Assembly: GCF_022539315.1 (NCBI RefSeq)
Contig: NC_066327.1
Location: 1,569,001-1,633,000 of the forward strand
DNA from: Serinus canaria
Lineage: Eukaryota; Chordata; Aves; Passeriformes; Fringillidae
Length of the DNA stretch: 64,000 nucleotides
Direction: 5' to 3'
Part shown: positions 12,445-23,746 of the stretch, one piece after another
Layout of the letters: each line of letters starts with the position of its first letter
Numbering within the stretch: position 1 is the stretch's first letter
Translations under genes and position numbers: made by a program
The notes under the pieces: generated by a model
The model's input: the letters and a program-made list of their open reading frames with translations, nothing else
Databases searched by the model: none
What the model was told of the DNA's origin: nothing

Positions 12445-12960
12445 TCCCACCTGGATTCCTGCTTCCAGCTCTGGGGGCTGCAGCACAGGAAGGACCTGGA
12501 GCTGCTGGAGCAAATCCAGAGAGGCCATGGAGCTGCTCCAGGGCTGGAATCCCTCTGCCATGGAGCCAGGCTGGGAGAGCTGGGGGTGCTCACCTGGAGA
12601 GGAGAAGGCTCCAGGGAGAGCTCAGAGCCCCTGCCAGGGCCTAAAGGGGCTCCAGGAGAGCTGCAGAGGGACTGGGGACAAGGGCTGGAGGGGCAGGACA
12701 CAGGGAATGGCTTCCACTGCCAGAGGGCAGGGCTGGATGGGATACTGGGAATTAGGAATTGTTCCCTGGCAGGGTGGGCAGGCCCTGGCACAGGGTGCCC
12801 AGAGCAGCTGGGGCTGCCCCTGGATCCCTGGCAGTGCCCAAGGCCAGGCTGGACACTGGGGCTGGGAGCAGCCTGGGACAGTGGGAGGTGTCTCTGCCAT
12901 GGCAGGGGTGGATCTCAAGGACTTTTATGGTCCCTTCCAACCCAAACCATTCTGGTGTTC
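12445..12960 (+). mobile_element. CR1 LINE 3' fragment, relatively long and young-looking
   Basis: Begins in the former end of ORF2 ('ccagctctgggggctgcagc', 'gacctggagctgctggagca') and runs through 'ggctccagggagagctcaga' and the full 3' core to 'ccaacccaaaccattctggt'. It is very similar over its last ~390 bp to the copy at 60,233-60,625, differing only at scattered positions, which suggests one recently active subfamily. The reverse transcriptase domain is absent through 5' truncation. Confidence 0.93.
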
Positions 12961-14540
12961 CATGAAGGCTCAAGGGAGTTATTCCTTAAAAACAAAAAAA
13001 AGTTTTGAGCCCAAATCCCCTGGATTTCCCTTTGGCTCCCTCTGGTTTCACAGACAGAGGCAGAATCACCATTTCCCTGATTAAACATCAATTCACTTGT
13101 AAGGCCTCAAGATTTATAATAAAATTAAGGGCACTTAATTAAGGACCCTGCAACTTTATTTTGCTGATATTCTGCTGGAGCTGTGGTGATTTCACTCAGA
13201 GCAAACCCCTGAACGTCTCAAATCACCCTTAATCCCACAAATCCTGCATCAAACCTTCCACCTGCTGGGAGCCAACAAATTAAACAGCTCCAAACTTTTC
13301 CTGGAATAACAAGGACAATCAACTTCAGCAGCAGAGAGAACCCCCAGGATCACAAGATGCTTTTGGAAACAATTTTTATTCCCCAGCTTATAAAAAAATA
13401 TGTGTGATGCCAAGGGGGAGACAAAGGAGGGGGGTTTATAGGATAGGGGGTTTATAAGATAAAGGGGAGGAGGGAGGAGAAGAAGAAGCTTTAGGGGACA
13501 GTGGCACTTCCAGCTGGGGGTTGGTGACAAACCCCAGCCCCATTTTTCACCCTCTTACCAGCACCCTGACACCAGCTTTATTCTTGTAAAATATTTAGTG
13601 ATTTCCTTCCACAAATTTCAAAACAACTTGGCTGATCTTGCAGGTGAAAACTGGTTTAAAAATTAATTGCAAGCTTTTAAAAATTAATAATTATTTCGCT
13701 TAATTAAGCTTGCAGCCTCACAGATTTTTAAGCTGTGAACAATTTGGGAGCTGCTGCCATTGGGATGGAAAATGTTGGGGGATGAGAGCTGGAAATCTGT
13801 TCCCTTCATTGTTTCCCAGAGCAGATTTTTGGGCTTTTCTGCATCATCTGCGTCGTTATTGATGGCATTCCTGCCCCTATCAAAACCTGGATCTATAACA
13901 CAGCAATTTTGCTGGAATTTCTTTTGTTCAAGCCTAATCTAAAATGTTTTCTTGTTGTCCATAACACATTTGGATATGGATTTTTTTTTAATGGATACTT
14001 TTACTTCTCACATCCATTGTTCTTTATTTCCCACTGTCTAATTTTTAATCACAGCCATTATCTTCCTCCTTTTCCTCATTTGTTACTTATTATCTGTAGG
14101 CCGGCTCTTTCCTCTGGCTTCTTTTTTTTTTTTTTGCCAGGATGTGTTGTGATCTTTCCTTTGTGATCACCATAAATACTCCTGTCAAGAAGGAAGGGAA
14201 ACAAAAGCCAGTTATTTCAGGGAGAATCTGAGAAATTTCTGCTTTCCAGCGAGGCAGTGGGGAGAGCTTTAACAATTGCTGCACATGTGAGGATGGCCCA
14301 GCAGATTTTGCCATGGGCTTCAGCCTCATTCCTGCATCCAAATGGGGTTTTTAATCTTTGGGATCTCTGTGACATATGGCAGGAGCTGCTCTGCACCCTG
14401 GCCTGCTCTCAGCCCCCCCAAATCCCCTCAATTTCCTCCATCATGATTTACAGTGCTTTGAAATCCATAAATCTGAATTCACATTGCCCTGCAGGGGTGG
14501 ATGCATGACAGGACTCTGCATCTTTAATGGCTTTAAACTG
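12961..14540. other. AT-rich unique non-coding stretch
   Basis: Includes AT-rich segments (13,090-13,180; 13,560-14,110) and a T run near 14,123-14,136. A short local repeat 'gggggtttataggatagggggtttata' spans about 13,430-13,460. No coding feature supported. Confidence 0.5.
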
Positions 14541-14760
14541 GAAAAAGAGAGACTCAGATGGGATATTGGGAAGGAATTCCTCCTTGGGAGGATGGAGAGG
14601 CCCTGGAGTGGATTTCCCTGAGAAGCTGGGGCTGCTCCTGGATCCCTGGCAGTGTCCCAGGGCAGGCTGGACGGGGTCTGCAGCAGCCTGGGGTGGTGGG
14701 AGGTGTCCCTGCTCACGGGTGGCTCTAAGATCCCTTCCATCCCAAGCTTTTCCATGATCT
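14541..14760 (+). mobile_element. CR1 LINE 3' end, diverged
   Basis: Recognisable as CR1 by 'gatgggatattgggaaggaa', 'gctggggctgctcctggatc', 'cagggcaggctggacggggt' and the end 'tcccttccatcccaagctttt'. More substitutions than in the other copies indicate an older insertion. Confidence 0.85.
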
Positions 14761-15759
14761 CCCTCCCTGGAGAATTGTGGGGGTTCAGGACAGGGGGTGA
14801 AATCTGGGATGTGTTTTTCAGTGTCCCCCAGGCCAGGAGGAGCCAGGCAGAGCTTTTCCCCAGAGCTCTGTGCCATCCCCAGCTGCAGTGCTGCTCTGGC
14901 TGCCCCTTGGTTTGTTTACATTGATTTTCGAATAATGACTTTTCATGAAATAAATTTCACTGCAGAAAATAAATTATTTTCGGGCCTGGGCCGCTCCCGG
15001 CGCTGATTCCCCATCCAGCCCCTCCTTGGCAGCTCAGCATTTCCATTCCAATGCGAGGTGTTCACAACTTTATGTATTTCCCTCTTCATGCAGAAAATCT
15101 GCCTATTTCTACTCAGCACAAGAGGAACTTTTGCTGGGTTGTTTAACCTTGAACAAATGCTGCTTTAACCATTTTCAGGACAGTGGGATGACAAATTCTG
15201 TCTCTGCCTTTCTGCTCCGCTGCTCCGTGGTTTCAACCTGAACGCGGCAGAACTGAAAGCAAAATACAAAATATATTTATTTTTTCCCCCCAGTGCTGCA
15301 GTGGAAATGTGCTTTGAGCCCTGCTGGGGTTTAGAAATGTTCTTTGAAGCCGTGGCCTGTTGTTTGCTGGCCCTGGCTGTGCTTGATGACCTGCCAGCCT
15401 TCTGCTCCACACGGGATCCCACGGTGGTGATCCCAGAGATGCCTCCTTGGGTGCAGCTCCAGCAGGGCTCCTCTGCTCCAGGCCTGCAGCTCTCCTGGAG
15501 CGTGAGGTGAATTTGAAATCATTTTCCTCCAAGGCTGTTGAAGAATTTAAGCCATGAGCTCGTTTCTGCCCTCACTGTGGTGAAAGGTGAGCTGATGTGC
15601 AGTGAGGAATGCTCTTGGAAAAGCAGCTGAATGTCTGCTCCATGAGGAAAATCCTTTTCCACCTCAGATTGAGGCAGATTCTGTTCCCAGTTGGGATTAG
15701 ATAAACACAGACCTGTGCATGAGACCCCATCCCCACCCTCACAGAATTCACAGGCTCTA
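14761..15759. other. Unique non-coding stretch
   Basis: No recognised gene. Includes an AT-rich segment at 14,920-14,990 and complex sequence up to the CR1 tail. Confidence 0.45.
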
Positions 15760-15840
15760 AATTTGTGTTAGTCCTGAAGTGGTCAGGAAGTTGAGCAGGA
15801 TGGTGGTTGTAGGTCCCTTTGAACTGAAAATACAATATTT
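15760..15840 (+). mobile_element. Old CR1 3' end fragment
   Basis: The block 'ggtggttgtaggtccctttg' followed by 'aactgaaaa' and then TATTC repeats matches the usual CR1 finish (a gap-tolerant 'gatcttaggtcccttccaac...' motif followed by ATTCTAT-type tails). Its last 20 bases are duplicated at 15,860-15,879, so part of the tail has been copied into the microsatellite. Confidence 0.6.
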
Positions 15841-15960
15841 TATTCTATTCTGCTCTATTAGGTCCCTTTGAACTGAAAACTATTCTATTCTATTCTATTC
15901 TATTCTATTCTATTCTATTCTATTCTATTCTATTCTATTCTATTCTATTCTATTCTATTC
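15836..15960. repeat. (TATTC)n microsatellite with an embedded CR1-tail duplicate
   Basis: Sixteen perfect TATTC units fill 15,881-15,960. A short, imperfect TATTC stretch (15,836-15,857) precedes the duplicated 20-mer 'aggtccctttgaactgaaaa'. The array most likely grew from the ATTCTAT-like CR1 3' tail. Confidence 0.95.
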
Positions 15961-15962
15961 TA

Positions 15963-16008
15963 ATCCCATCCCATCCCATCCCATCCCATCCCATCCCATC
16001 CCATCCCA
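15963..16008. repeat. (CCATC)n microsatellite, about 9 copies
   Basis: A second pentamer array starts immediately after the TATTC array ('taatcccatcccatccc'). The abrupt change of unit makes a composite microsatellite between two convergent CR1 fragments. Confidence 0.95.
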
Positions 16009-16071
16009 ATTTATTTGTTTTGGGAAGTTGTGGGACAGCCTGGGAGGGCCCTGCCTGTGTCACCATGAGCC

Positions 16072-16345
16072 ACTGGTTCACAGAATTCACAAAATCACTG
16101 AGTTGGAAGAGACCTTCAAGATCAGGAGTCCAACCCCGCCCCAACCCCTCAACTGAACCCTGGCACCCAGTGCCACATCCAGGCTTTGTTAAACACCCCC
16201 AGGGATGGTCACTGCCCCACCTCCCTGGGCAGCCATTCCAGAACTTTATCACTCTTTTTGTGAAAAACTTTCCTGCTATCCAACCTGAATTTCCCTTGGT
16301 GCAGCTCGAGGCTGTGAGCTCTGGTTCTGTCAGTGCTGCTGGAGA
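16072..16345 (-). mobile_element. CR1 LINE 3' end, older subfamily
   Basis: On the plus strand it reads 'aatcactgagttggaagaga', 'ccttcaagatcaggagtcca', 'cccccagggatggtcactgc', 'ccacctccctgggcagccat'. This is the reverse complement of the classic older avian CR1 3' region, distinct from the GC-rich subfamily elsewhere in the window. It faces the 15,760 fragment tail-to-tail. Confidence 0.9.
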
Positions 16346-17104
16346 CAGAGCCCAGCCCAGGTGAGCACAGACACTCAAGTGAGAGCTCAGCCCAGCCCAC
16401 TCCAGGAGGTTCCTGAAGAATTCCCAGCTGAAGCTTCCAAACAAGGAGATGAATTAAGGGAAGCAAACGTGGCTGGGTGTGGGGAGGCCAAGGAGGCCCA
16501 GACCAACCTCTCTGCATCTCCCTGGAGGTTTTGGTTGTCCTGCAGCCCACACAGACTTGACCAAATCCTGCGGGGAAGAACTTTAGGGACACAAAATCTG
16601 AACAAGCCAGGTTCTTCCTGCCCGTGTGGAATGTCCTGATCCGTGTGACATCCCAGTTTCTGAGCTGCAGGAACTGAATTATCTCCCCTGTGCCACCCCT
16701 GCCCATCACTCACACTTTGCTCAGAGTGAAGAGTCTCAGTCCATGAAATCTCTCTGCCTGCAGAGACATTCCTCAACCCTTATCTTCCCCACTTCTCTCT
16801 CCATCTTTCCTCCTTCCTTGGGTTTTTTTCCCCCTGTCTTTTTTTTTCTCCTCCAGTGGAGGGAACAGATCTGCAAACAGTAGTTAAGTAGCAGGTGAAA
16901 TATTGATCTGTGCAATGACAAATTGATCTCTTCTGTTTTGTTTAACATTTTTCCCCGGAAAAATTTCCACACTCAATTTACTTTTAGTCTATCGCAGATC
17001 ACTGAGGAGATTTTTTTTTTCCCTAACTGTATCTGCAACGTAGGCATGCAAGGAAAAAAATCCCATTTCCAGAGCTTGGTTAAGGCTTGTGACTGGTTCA
17101 GCTC
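16346..17104. other. Unique non-coding stretch
   Basis: Complex sequence with a T-rich run at 16,820-16,850. The first ~100 bp may be decayed continuation of the CR1. No gene recognised. Confidence 0.45.
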
Positions 17105-17530
17105 AAATCCCAGGATCCCAGGATGGTTTGGGTTAGAAAGGACCTTAAAGATTATTTCATTCCACCCCATGTCAGGGACAGCTTCCACCATCCCAGGGTG
17201 CTCCAAGGTTGTCCAACCTGGCCTTGGGCACTGCCAGGGATCCAGGGGCAGCCCCAGCTGCTCTGGGCACCCTGTGCCAGGGCCTGCCCACCCTGCCAGG
17301 GAACAATTCCTCATTCCCAATATCCCATCTAAATCTCTCCTCTTTAAGTTGTAACCCATTCTCCTTGTCCTGGCTCTCCAGTTCCTGACACAAATCCTTC
17401 TCCAGTTTCCCTTTAACCCATCCAGACACAGGCAGGGGCTCTGAGGTCTCCACACTGCCCTCTCTTCTCCAAGCTGGCCAGACCAGCCCTTTCTGCAGCA
17501 CTGCTTCACCCTCCCACAGGGTCTGGCACA
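17105..17530 (-). mobile_element. CR1 LINE 3' fragment
   Basis: Plus-strand text starts with 'cccaggatggtttgggttag' (the CR1 3' terminus inverted) and continues through 'ccagctgctctgggcaccct', 'ccctgccagggaacaattcc' and 'ggggctctgaggtctccaca'. It extends about 100 bp further upstream, toward the CR1 5' side, than most copies. The 323-codon open frame covering 17,172-18,143 on the minus strand runs from unique sequence into this element and is not a gene. Confidence 0.92.
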
Positions 17531-18235
17531 TTCTGCTCCTGTTTTCCTGGCCTCCTGGGAGCTCCTGCCATGGCTTTGCACCAGGAACTTGGAATATTGC
17601 AGAATTATCAGCAGCTCCATGGTTTAACTGCTTTCCTTTCCTTCTCCTGACCTGGGGGTGCTGCTCCACCACAGGTCCCTGGGTGCTTCTCCTGGCACTG
17701 TGCAGATTTATTCCTGAATTGTGTTTCTTGCACAGTTTTGAGGCAGAGCAGAATTTTCTCTTTAACACCACACTTTCACACTGCACTCTTGCCTTCCTGA
17801 AGAGTCTCTGCTGAGGACTTTCCCAAAGCTTTTCCCACATGCACCCCTGCTCTGGAAATTCATGGAGAAGAGCTCTGGGTGCAGTGACTCTTCCCCTCCA
17901 TTCCAGGTTTATTCCTGTGCTCCTGAGGCCTCTGTTAGATTTTCCTGAGCTCAGAGCTGGGCTGGGCCATCCCTGGATTGCTGCTGGAAGCATCCCTGCG
18001 TTTCCCACCTGCAGCTCCTCCAGAACCACCTTATTTTTAATAATTCCTTGCTCAGCACCACTGAGTGGCTCCTTCCTGTGCCACATCCTTTGGGCTCTGG
18101 GGTGAAGTCCAGGTGCTCCTTGGAATACTTTCAATTTCCCCATTTAGCTCCCCCACCTCCACAAAGGCTGCTGATTTTGGGATGGACCCTGCACTGTGGG
18201 GGCTCCACAGCTGCTGGGGGGGTTGGCAAAAAGGG
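17531..18235. other. Unique non-coding stretch
   Basis: Mixed-composition sequence, open on the minus strand for much of its length but without any domain, transmembrane pattern or splice context that I recognise. Confidence 0.45.
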
Positions 18236-18385
18236 TTTATTTATTATTAAGAATACTATATATATTTTTATCTATTTCTGAAATATATTTATATATTAGA
18301 TATATATATTAATATTATATATTAATAAGATTTATTGAGGTTTAATTTTAGATTTATTAGAGTTTCATATTAGATTTTTACAACT
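18236..18385. repeat. AT-rich low-complexity region
   Basis: Dense TATATA / TTTATTA text ('tatatattttta', 'tatattagatatatatatta'). A loose duplication 'ttttagatttattagagttt' / 'catattagattttta' follows. Simple AT-rich DNA, possibly a decayed element tail. Confidence 0.8.
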
Positions 18386-19982
18386 CCTCCAACAAAAGGG
18401 TTTGTCTCTGCTGTCACAGCTTTGTCTTCTCACTCTCCTTTTCTCATTTTTCTCCTTTGAACATGACTTCCACTTTTTGAAGGATACTCTTTTACCTCTG
18501 ACAGCCTCCTTTGGTCTGCTCTTTAATGAGAACTGCTAATTTTTTGCCCTTTTAAGGTCTCTTTTGATAATTGTATAGGTTTGCTCTCATCCTCTAATAG
18601 AAGATCTTTAAACAATGTCTGTGTCCCCTGGAAAAATGTCACCCTTCTGGTGGCTGCTTTTAATTTCTTTTTAACAAGCCTCTCCCCTTTTATGTGGAGA
18701 GCCTTTTTGAAATGAAGTTGTGATGAACTTTTGTGGGTTTATTTTTAAATTCCTACAATGTTCCTGAGTTTAAGTACCTCGAGACACTTTTACAGAGCAA
18801 CCCTTCAATAACAGCATTTCAAATCAGCCCTGTGGCTGCTCAGGATTAAATCTGGCACTGCTTCTCTTGGCTGTCTCAAGGAGGAATTCTTTCCTGGGTT
18901 GTCTCTATCCATTTTTCCATGGAGTTTTTGGAATTCTCCCCAGTTCTGGGCTGGATTCCTGCTGACTTTCATGGCTGAGTCACCTGGGCAGGTGGGTGCT
19001 GCTGTGGCCTCAACCTTTTGCTTTGGTTTTGAATTTAAACTCACAGAGTGAGTAATTTTCCAATATTAATTGTTCATTAATGGTTCATTGCACTAATTAA
19101 TACTCAGCCCTCCCCTGCACTTGCCCCACTGCTGCTTTCTGGCCTGGCTCTCATGGGCTGGGGCCTTGTCCCTCTGATTTCCACAGAAAACCCAGAAGTT
19201 GGGATAAAACCTCACTAGATCCCAGCCTGGCCCACAGGGACATCCAGAATCCTGGATTGCCCTGGACAATCTCCCACTCCAGCTGGGATTGTTGCTCCTG
19301 AGAATGGACACATCCAGATTTACCTGGATTTGTGTGTGGTGCCAAATAAATCTGCATGAGAAACCAACACCAAATAATTCATTTTAGCAATGGAAAGTTT
19401 ATGCTGATAATGACAAAGTGTAAGGAGAGCTCCCAGCCTCCCTCATCCCCAGAGCTGTTCCCAAAGAAAGAAATTATTCCAGCATTTGCCACAGGGGAAC
19501 CAGGAATGTGTGACCACCCCGAGGAAGGGGGTGACAATCCAGCACCTTCCCCTCTGCCAGGTTTTAGCCTGAGAGCAGGATTGTTCCCAAGTCTCAACAT
19601 TTCCTCTGAGGTTTTTAGCACAGCTGAAAACTGCCAGGAACACTCAGCAAAGGAGGAAAGGGAGACCCAGGAGCAGCCACCCACCCTGGCTGGGTCTGCC
19701 TGAAGCACTTGGAAAGTGAGTTTGTTCCCCTTAAAGACAGGGTTGGAAAAGCCTTGTCCATGCCAGAAAACTCTGAAATTTGAGGTAGATGCCCTGAACT
19801 CTACAGGAAAGGCAGGGCTGGCTTTGCTGCTGTCCCAGGAGCAGCCCAGGCTCTGCTGCATTCTCTGATTTCCTCTTGGCTCTTTACAATCTGTTGTTAA
19901 CTGGTGGGAAGTCACTGCCCGATTTCTAAAAAAGACCCCAAATCCTCAGCATCATCCCTAAATCAGGGGGGTTTCTCTGCTT
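18386..19982. other. Unique non-coding stretch
   Basis: The first ~400 bp are T-rich on the plus strand. The rest is mixed. No recognised gene, RNA or repeat. Confidence 0.45.
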
Positions 19983-20105
19983 GCCCAGAGCAGCTGTGGC
20001 TGCCCCTGGATCCCTGGAAGTGTCCAAGGCCAGGCTGGATCGCCCTGGGACAGTGGGACATGTCCCTGCCCTGCTTAATGTCCCTTCCCAGCTGTGCTTC
20101 TGTGA
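19983..20105 (+). mobile_element. CR1 LINE 3' fragment, short
   Basis: Contains 'cccagagcagctgtggctgc', 'ccctggatccctggaagtgt', 'ccaaggccaggctggat' and 'gggacatgtccctgccctgc'. Both the 5' part and the clean 3' tail are missing, so this is a decayed remnant. Confidence 0.85.
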
Positions 20106-20944
20106 TAAATCCAGCCTTACAAAACCCTGCAGGTTTCACTCCAGGTGAGGGCAGACAACATTTCCCAACATTTCCCTGTTTCCCTATGAAATCCCAGCCT
20201 GTTCATTCATTCACAGCTGTCACAGTTTCATTTCCCCCGTTCTTGCCTCGAGCATCTCCTCTCCTGCCCTGCCTCTGGAGCTGCTGGGCACTGCCCTGCT
20301 GCAGTCAGGGGGCAGCCACAGCCACATCTCCTCTTGTGTCTGCTCCATCCCCTCCTGGAGGCTCTGAGGATCCTGTTTGCACTGCACAGGCTCAGACCCT
20401 GGGCTTTAGGGATAAGCCAGATTTTCTTCTGATTAAAGACTTCTGGAAGATTAAAGATACACAGCCGGGGCCCAAGTCAAAGCTGCAAAGCAAAGATCAC
20501 TCTGCAACTTTGCACTTGGCAATTTGATTATTTTTCTTTCAGTCTGTTCTTCTGCATTTTTAAACACAGAAATTGGGGATGACAATCATCTGCCACAGAG
20601 CAGCACAGTGCCCAGCTCAGGAGCAGGGCTCAACACGGAGAGACAGAGTGGAGTCAGAACAATTCCCAGGGTTTTGGCACAGCCAGTCCAGCTCTGCTGG
20701 ATGCTCTCCCACTCCCTACACAGCCCCAGGCTCCTGCTTCAGTCTGCCTTTGTTCTGCTCTGATCCACTTTCCCCTTCCCTGCCATTCTCAGCAATGGTC
20801 TCCATCCCACACAGCCAAACCTCTCCACATGCTCCCCCTCAGCCTGCAGGAAGCAGAGACGCCTCCATCTCCTCCAGCAGGGTTTCCCCCAGTGCCACGG
20901 GCAGAACAGGCTCTTCTCACACACCTGTAGCAGGAACACAGTGG
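20106..20944. other. Unique non-coding stretch
   Basis: C-rich and T-rich sequence on the plus strand; a few open frames without recognisable protein content. Confidence 0.45.
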
Positions 20945-21175
20945 GGCTGTGTCATAGTTTGAAAAACCTTCTTCACCTTTTTCCTAATCCTATCTTCCTA
21001 TCTCACATCAAGAAATACATTAATACATTAACCAAAAAAATCTCAAAACTAACCAAAAAAATCTCCAAATTAACCAAAAAATCTCAAAATTAGTAAAATA
21101 TCAAATTAGCAAACCAAAGCCACTACACGAAATTGGTGTTTCTACCCAGTTTCAAACTAAAACCTCCACAGGCTG
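20945..21175 (-). mobile_element. Short LTR-like element (221 bp) with 5-bp target duplication
   Basis: The element at 20,950-21,170 begins 'tgtcatagtttg' and ends 'aaaacctccaca', so it has TG...CA termini. It is flanked by the direct repeat GGCTG (20,945-20,949 and 21,171-21,175). The minus strand, beginning 'tgtggaggttttagtttg', resembles the start of a passerine retroviral LTR, so minus is the likely sense strand. Inside are three imperfect ~20-21 bp tandem copies of 'aaccaaaaaaatctcaaaac'. I see no primer-binding site or coding region. It is probably a solo LTR or a small non-autonomous LTR element. Confidence 0.7.
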
Positions 21176-22199
21176 GTTGGACAAAGGGCAGGGGACACAT
21201 CCACCACCCCCAGAGTGGGCAGTGGGGGCACAGAGCGGTGCCCATGGGAGCCAGGGCATCTCTGCAGTGCCAGGGACACAGCCTGGCACAGGAGCAGCTG
21301 AACTGGATCAGGATCCACCACTGGAGCAGGCAAACTCTGCCTCCCCTGCTCCTCCTCCCCCTCTCACTGTGGCCCCTGAGCAGCATCTCCCCAGAGTGTG
21401 ACCGTGCCATCACCTCAAAAACCCTCCTCAGCCAAGAAGGCTGTCCCCACAGAGCTTCTGCAGTGCCACTTTCTGTTTCTCTCACTAAACACACCAGCAG
21501 CCCTTGGCATGAGGCATGGTGTCCCCTGTCCTGCCAGACCCCTATGGGGTCCCTGTGTGGGGTGGTCAGGGGATCCCCCTCTGCCATGGGACACCCAGGA
21601 GCCACCTGAGCCACGTCAGTCTGTCCTGAGCTGGAAAAGGACGAGCCTGGAGCAGCCCAGACAGGCCTCCAGCTGGCCCAGCAGCTGCTCTGGGACCTGA
21701 ATCCCACCTGTGGGAGCTCCTGGTGGCTTTGTGTGACCATGGATTGTCCTGTCCTGCTGCCACCAAGCTCATCTGCTGCTGCCATAGCCCTGAGAAAATC
21801 CACCCCATTTCCTCTGTGTCAGGAGCACTCCCAGAAGGCTTTTAGAGCAAAAAGGGCCCATTTTGTTTGACCCTGTGTTAGGTTACTTCCTCTCCTTCTG
21901 GAACGAAGATAGCTCAAAGCGACAGTCAAACAGAGAGGAAATAAAGAGAGTTATGAGGAGAAATAAAAAAAGGGTTTATGATCACTTTTCCCACCCACCA
22001 TGTCCTCGCTGGCTGCTCCTTCCTCCCAGCCCAGCTTCCAGCTGCCAATAACTCACAGAGCATTTCCAGCATCAGCCCTGGGCTGTTCATCCTTCCATCC
22101 CCCTGCTCTGGCTGCACACTCCCAGCTGGGCTCAGCTCTCCCTGCACCTGAGGCTGCTCCAGGTCTGGGTTTCCCCCTCCCAGCTCCCTTCAGAGGCAT
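21176..22199. other. Unique GC-rich non-coding stretch
   Basis: Open frames of up to 226 codons exist on both strands (for example 21,123-21,803 minus). They begin inside or beside the LTR-like element and show no domain, so I do not call a gene. Confidence 0.45.
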
Positions 22200-22530
22200 C
22201 TCCTGACTCCAGCACTGTTATTGGAGAGACCTGCCACACACACGCGGAGAGCACCCGCAGATCAAACAGATGCTGTCTGTCACAGAGCTTAGAGCCTAAT
22301 TACAGGAGATTACAGAAACTATTTATAAATATTTATACCCATTTAAATATATTTATAAACGTATCAGGATTGGATAAAAGTGTATATTGTTGTTTTAGCT
22401 TAAGACACACACAAGTATCTTTTATACAATGCTCATACAATAATCATATATTTGTATTAAGCTGCTTTTTGACGAACATGGACAGCAGCTGTTAACATTT
22501 GAATCGCTGTTAATACAAAGTAGGTTGGCA
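22200..22530. other. Candidate conserved non-coding element (AT-rich)
   Basis: Complex AT-rich island with 'gagcctaattacaggagatt', 'tatttataaatatttatacc' and 'ctgttaacatttgaatcgctg', sharply different from its C-rich flanks. The texture suggests an enhancer-like conserved block; conservation is untested. Confidence 0.3.
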
Positions 22531-23429
22531 CCAAGGAGCTGAGGAGGATGGGTGGATGCTCAGGAGTCTGGAGCAGCAGAGCAGGTGTGAGACAGAGCAG
22601 GAATCTTCCCCTTGCGAGGCACAAATCTGCTGGATTCACCCAGAAGGAGACTGGAAATACAGAAGTAGGTGATGGATCTTTTTTCATCATCAATTTGCTC
22701 ATTTATTTTGGCAGAATAGAGCCTTCCCCCATCCCTCACCTGTGCTGCACCTGGGGGAATTTTCCCACACAGTTCCTGGTGCTGTTCTTCTCACTGGGAT
22801 CCCCTACCTGGGAGCAGCACCTGGCAGGTGGAACACCTGGATATCACCAGGTGGAACACCTGAACTGCAGCTTCCTGTCACCCACAGGTCTCCCAAGCCC
22901 CCATTTGTGGCTCACTCTGGGCCCCAGGAGGACTCACAGCACCTCCTGAGCAAGGGCAGGGCTGTGCTCTGTACAGCAGCTTCACTTCCCTGTCTGATGC
23001 TCAGGAAAGGCTCCAGCAAAAACATTTGGAAAATCCCCTGGGATTTCATCTTTCCTTTCGTTTGGCCTCCTGAGGGACACCTCGTGTGTGCTGTGCGGAT
23101 GTGTGCCAGGCATTTGGGGCCACAGCTGGCAGAGGCTGTGCTCCCTGATCCAGATGTGGCCAGGAAGGTTGGGACATGAACCTTTCAGTGTGTCCTTGTG
23201 GAAAACACAACTCAAACCTCGCCTTTGGCATCCAGGAGCAGCCAGTTATCAAGGGCATGTGGGCATGGGGGCCACCAACCTGGCCAGAGGCCTGGGCTGG
23301 CCTGGATGTGGGAATCTGGAGAAGGACATGGATGCCTCAGGTTTAGCTTTTCTATTTTTCAGATTCTGTGCTGCAGAATCTCCCCCTTCATATCAGGGGA
23401 TGCTGAGCTCTCCTCACAGAGCAGGGAGA
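22531..23429. other. Unique non-coding stretch
   Basis: Contains a small local duplication 'caggtggaacacctg' (about 22,825-22,864). No gene recognised. Confidence 0.45.
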
Positions 23430-23746
23430 CAAAACAATTCTAGCTCTAGCTGGGGACCAAGGACAAATGATCCAAATCAGGCTCAAGAGCACAAACAATG
23501 TGGGCTGTAGAGAGAAAAGAAGGATGGGACTTCATAACCTAAAGCTGGAATTGGACAATTAACTCCAATATGCAAATGGAGCAGAACTTATAAAAGTGAG
23601 AGACCCCGTGACCAGTCGTGCATTTTGTGCCCATTTTGGTTCATCTTGGGTGCCCAAGGTGCATCCATTGAGCCTTTTAACAAATCCCTATTTTATTCTT
23701 TAACTTTGTCTAGCCTCTGATCTAGGTCAGCCTGCACGAGGCATCA
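23430..23746 (+). mobile_element. Endogenous retrovirus LTR (solo or partial)
   Basis: Composition and order match an avian LTR. It contains 'gggaccaaggacaaatgatc', an octamer ATGCAAAT (23,570-23,577), a TATA-like TTATAAAAG (23,588-23,596), 'gtgaccagtcgtgcattttg' at the expected start of R, and a T-rich downstream part with the weak poly(A)-like 'aacaaatccctattttattc'. It ends 'cctgcacgaggcatca'. I recognise the text as a passerine ERV LTR type but do not assign a family name. The left edge is uncertain and I find no clear target duplication, so it may be truncated. Confidence 0.7.
23570..23596 (+). promoter_or_regulatory. Octamer plus TATA box in an LTR promoter
   Basis: ATGCAAAT (POU/octamer motif) is followed 11 bp later by TTATAAAAG. 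This spacing is typical of a compact retroviral U3 promoter reading to the right. Whether it is still active cannot be told from sequence. Confidence 0.5.

Noticed and set aside
17172..18143. 323-codon minus-strand open frame
   Set aside because: It runs from unique sequence into an inverted CR1, has no recognisable domain, and its C-terminal part is the same CR1-derived text that occurs at many other places in the window.
21123..21803. 226-codon minus-strand open frame
   Set aside because: Composition-driven frame next to and partly within the 221-bp LTR-like element, with overlapping open frames on the other strand and no recognisable domain.
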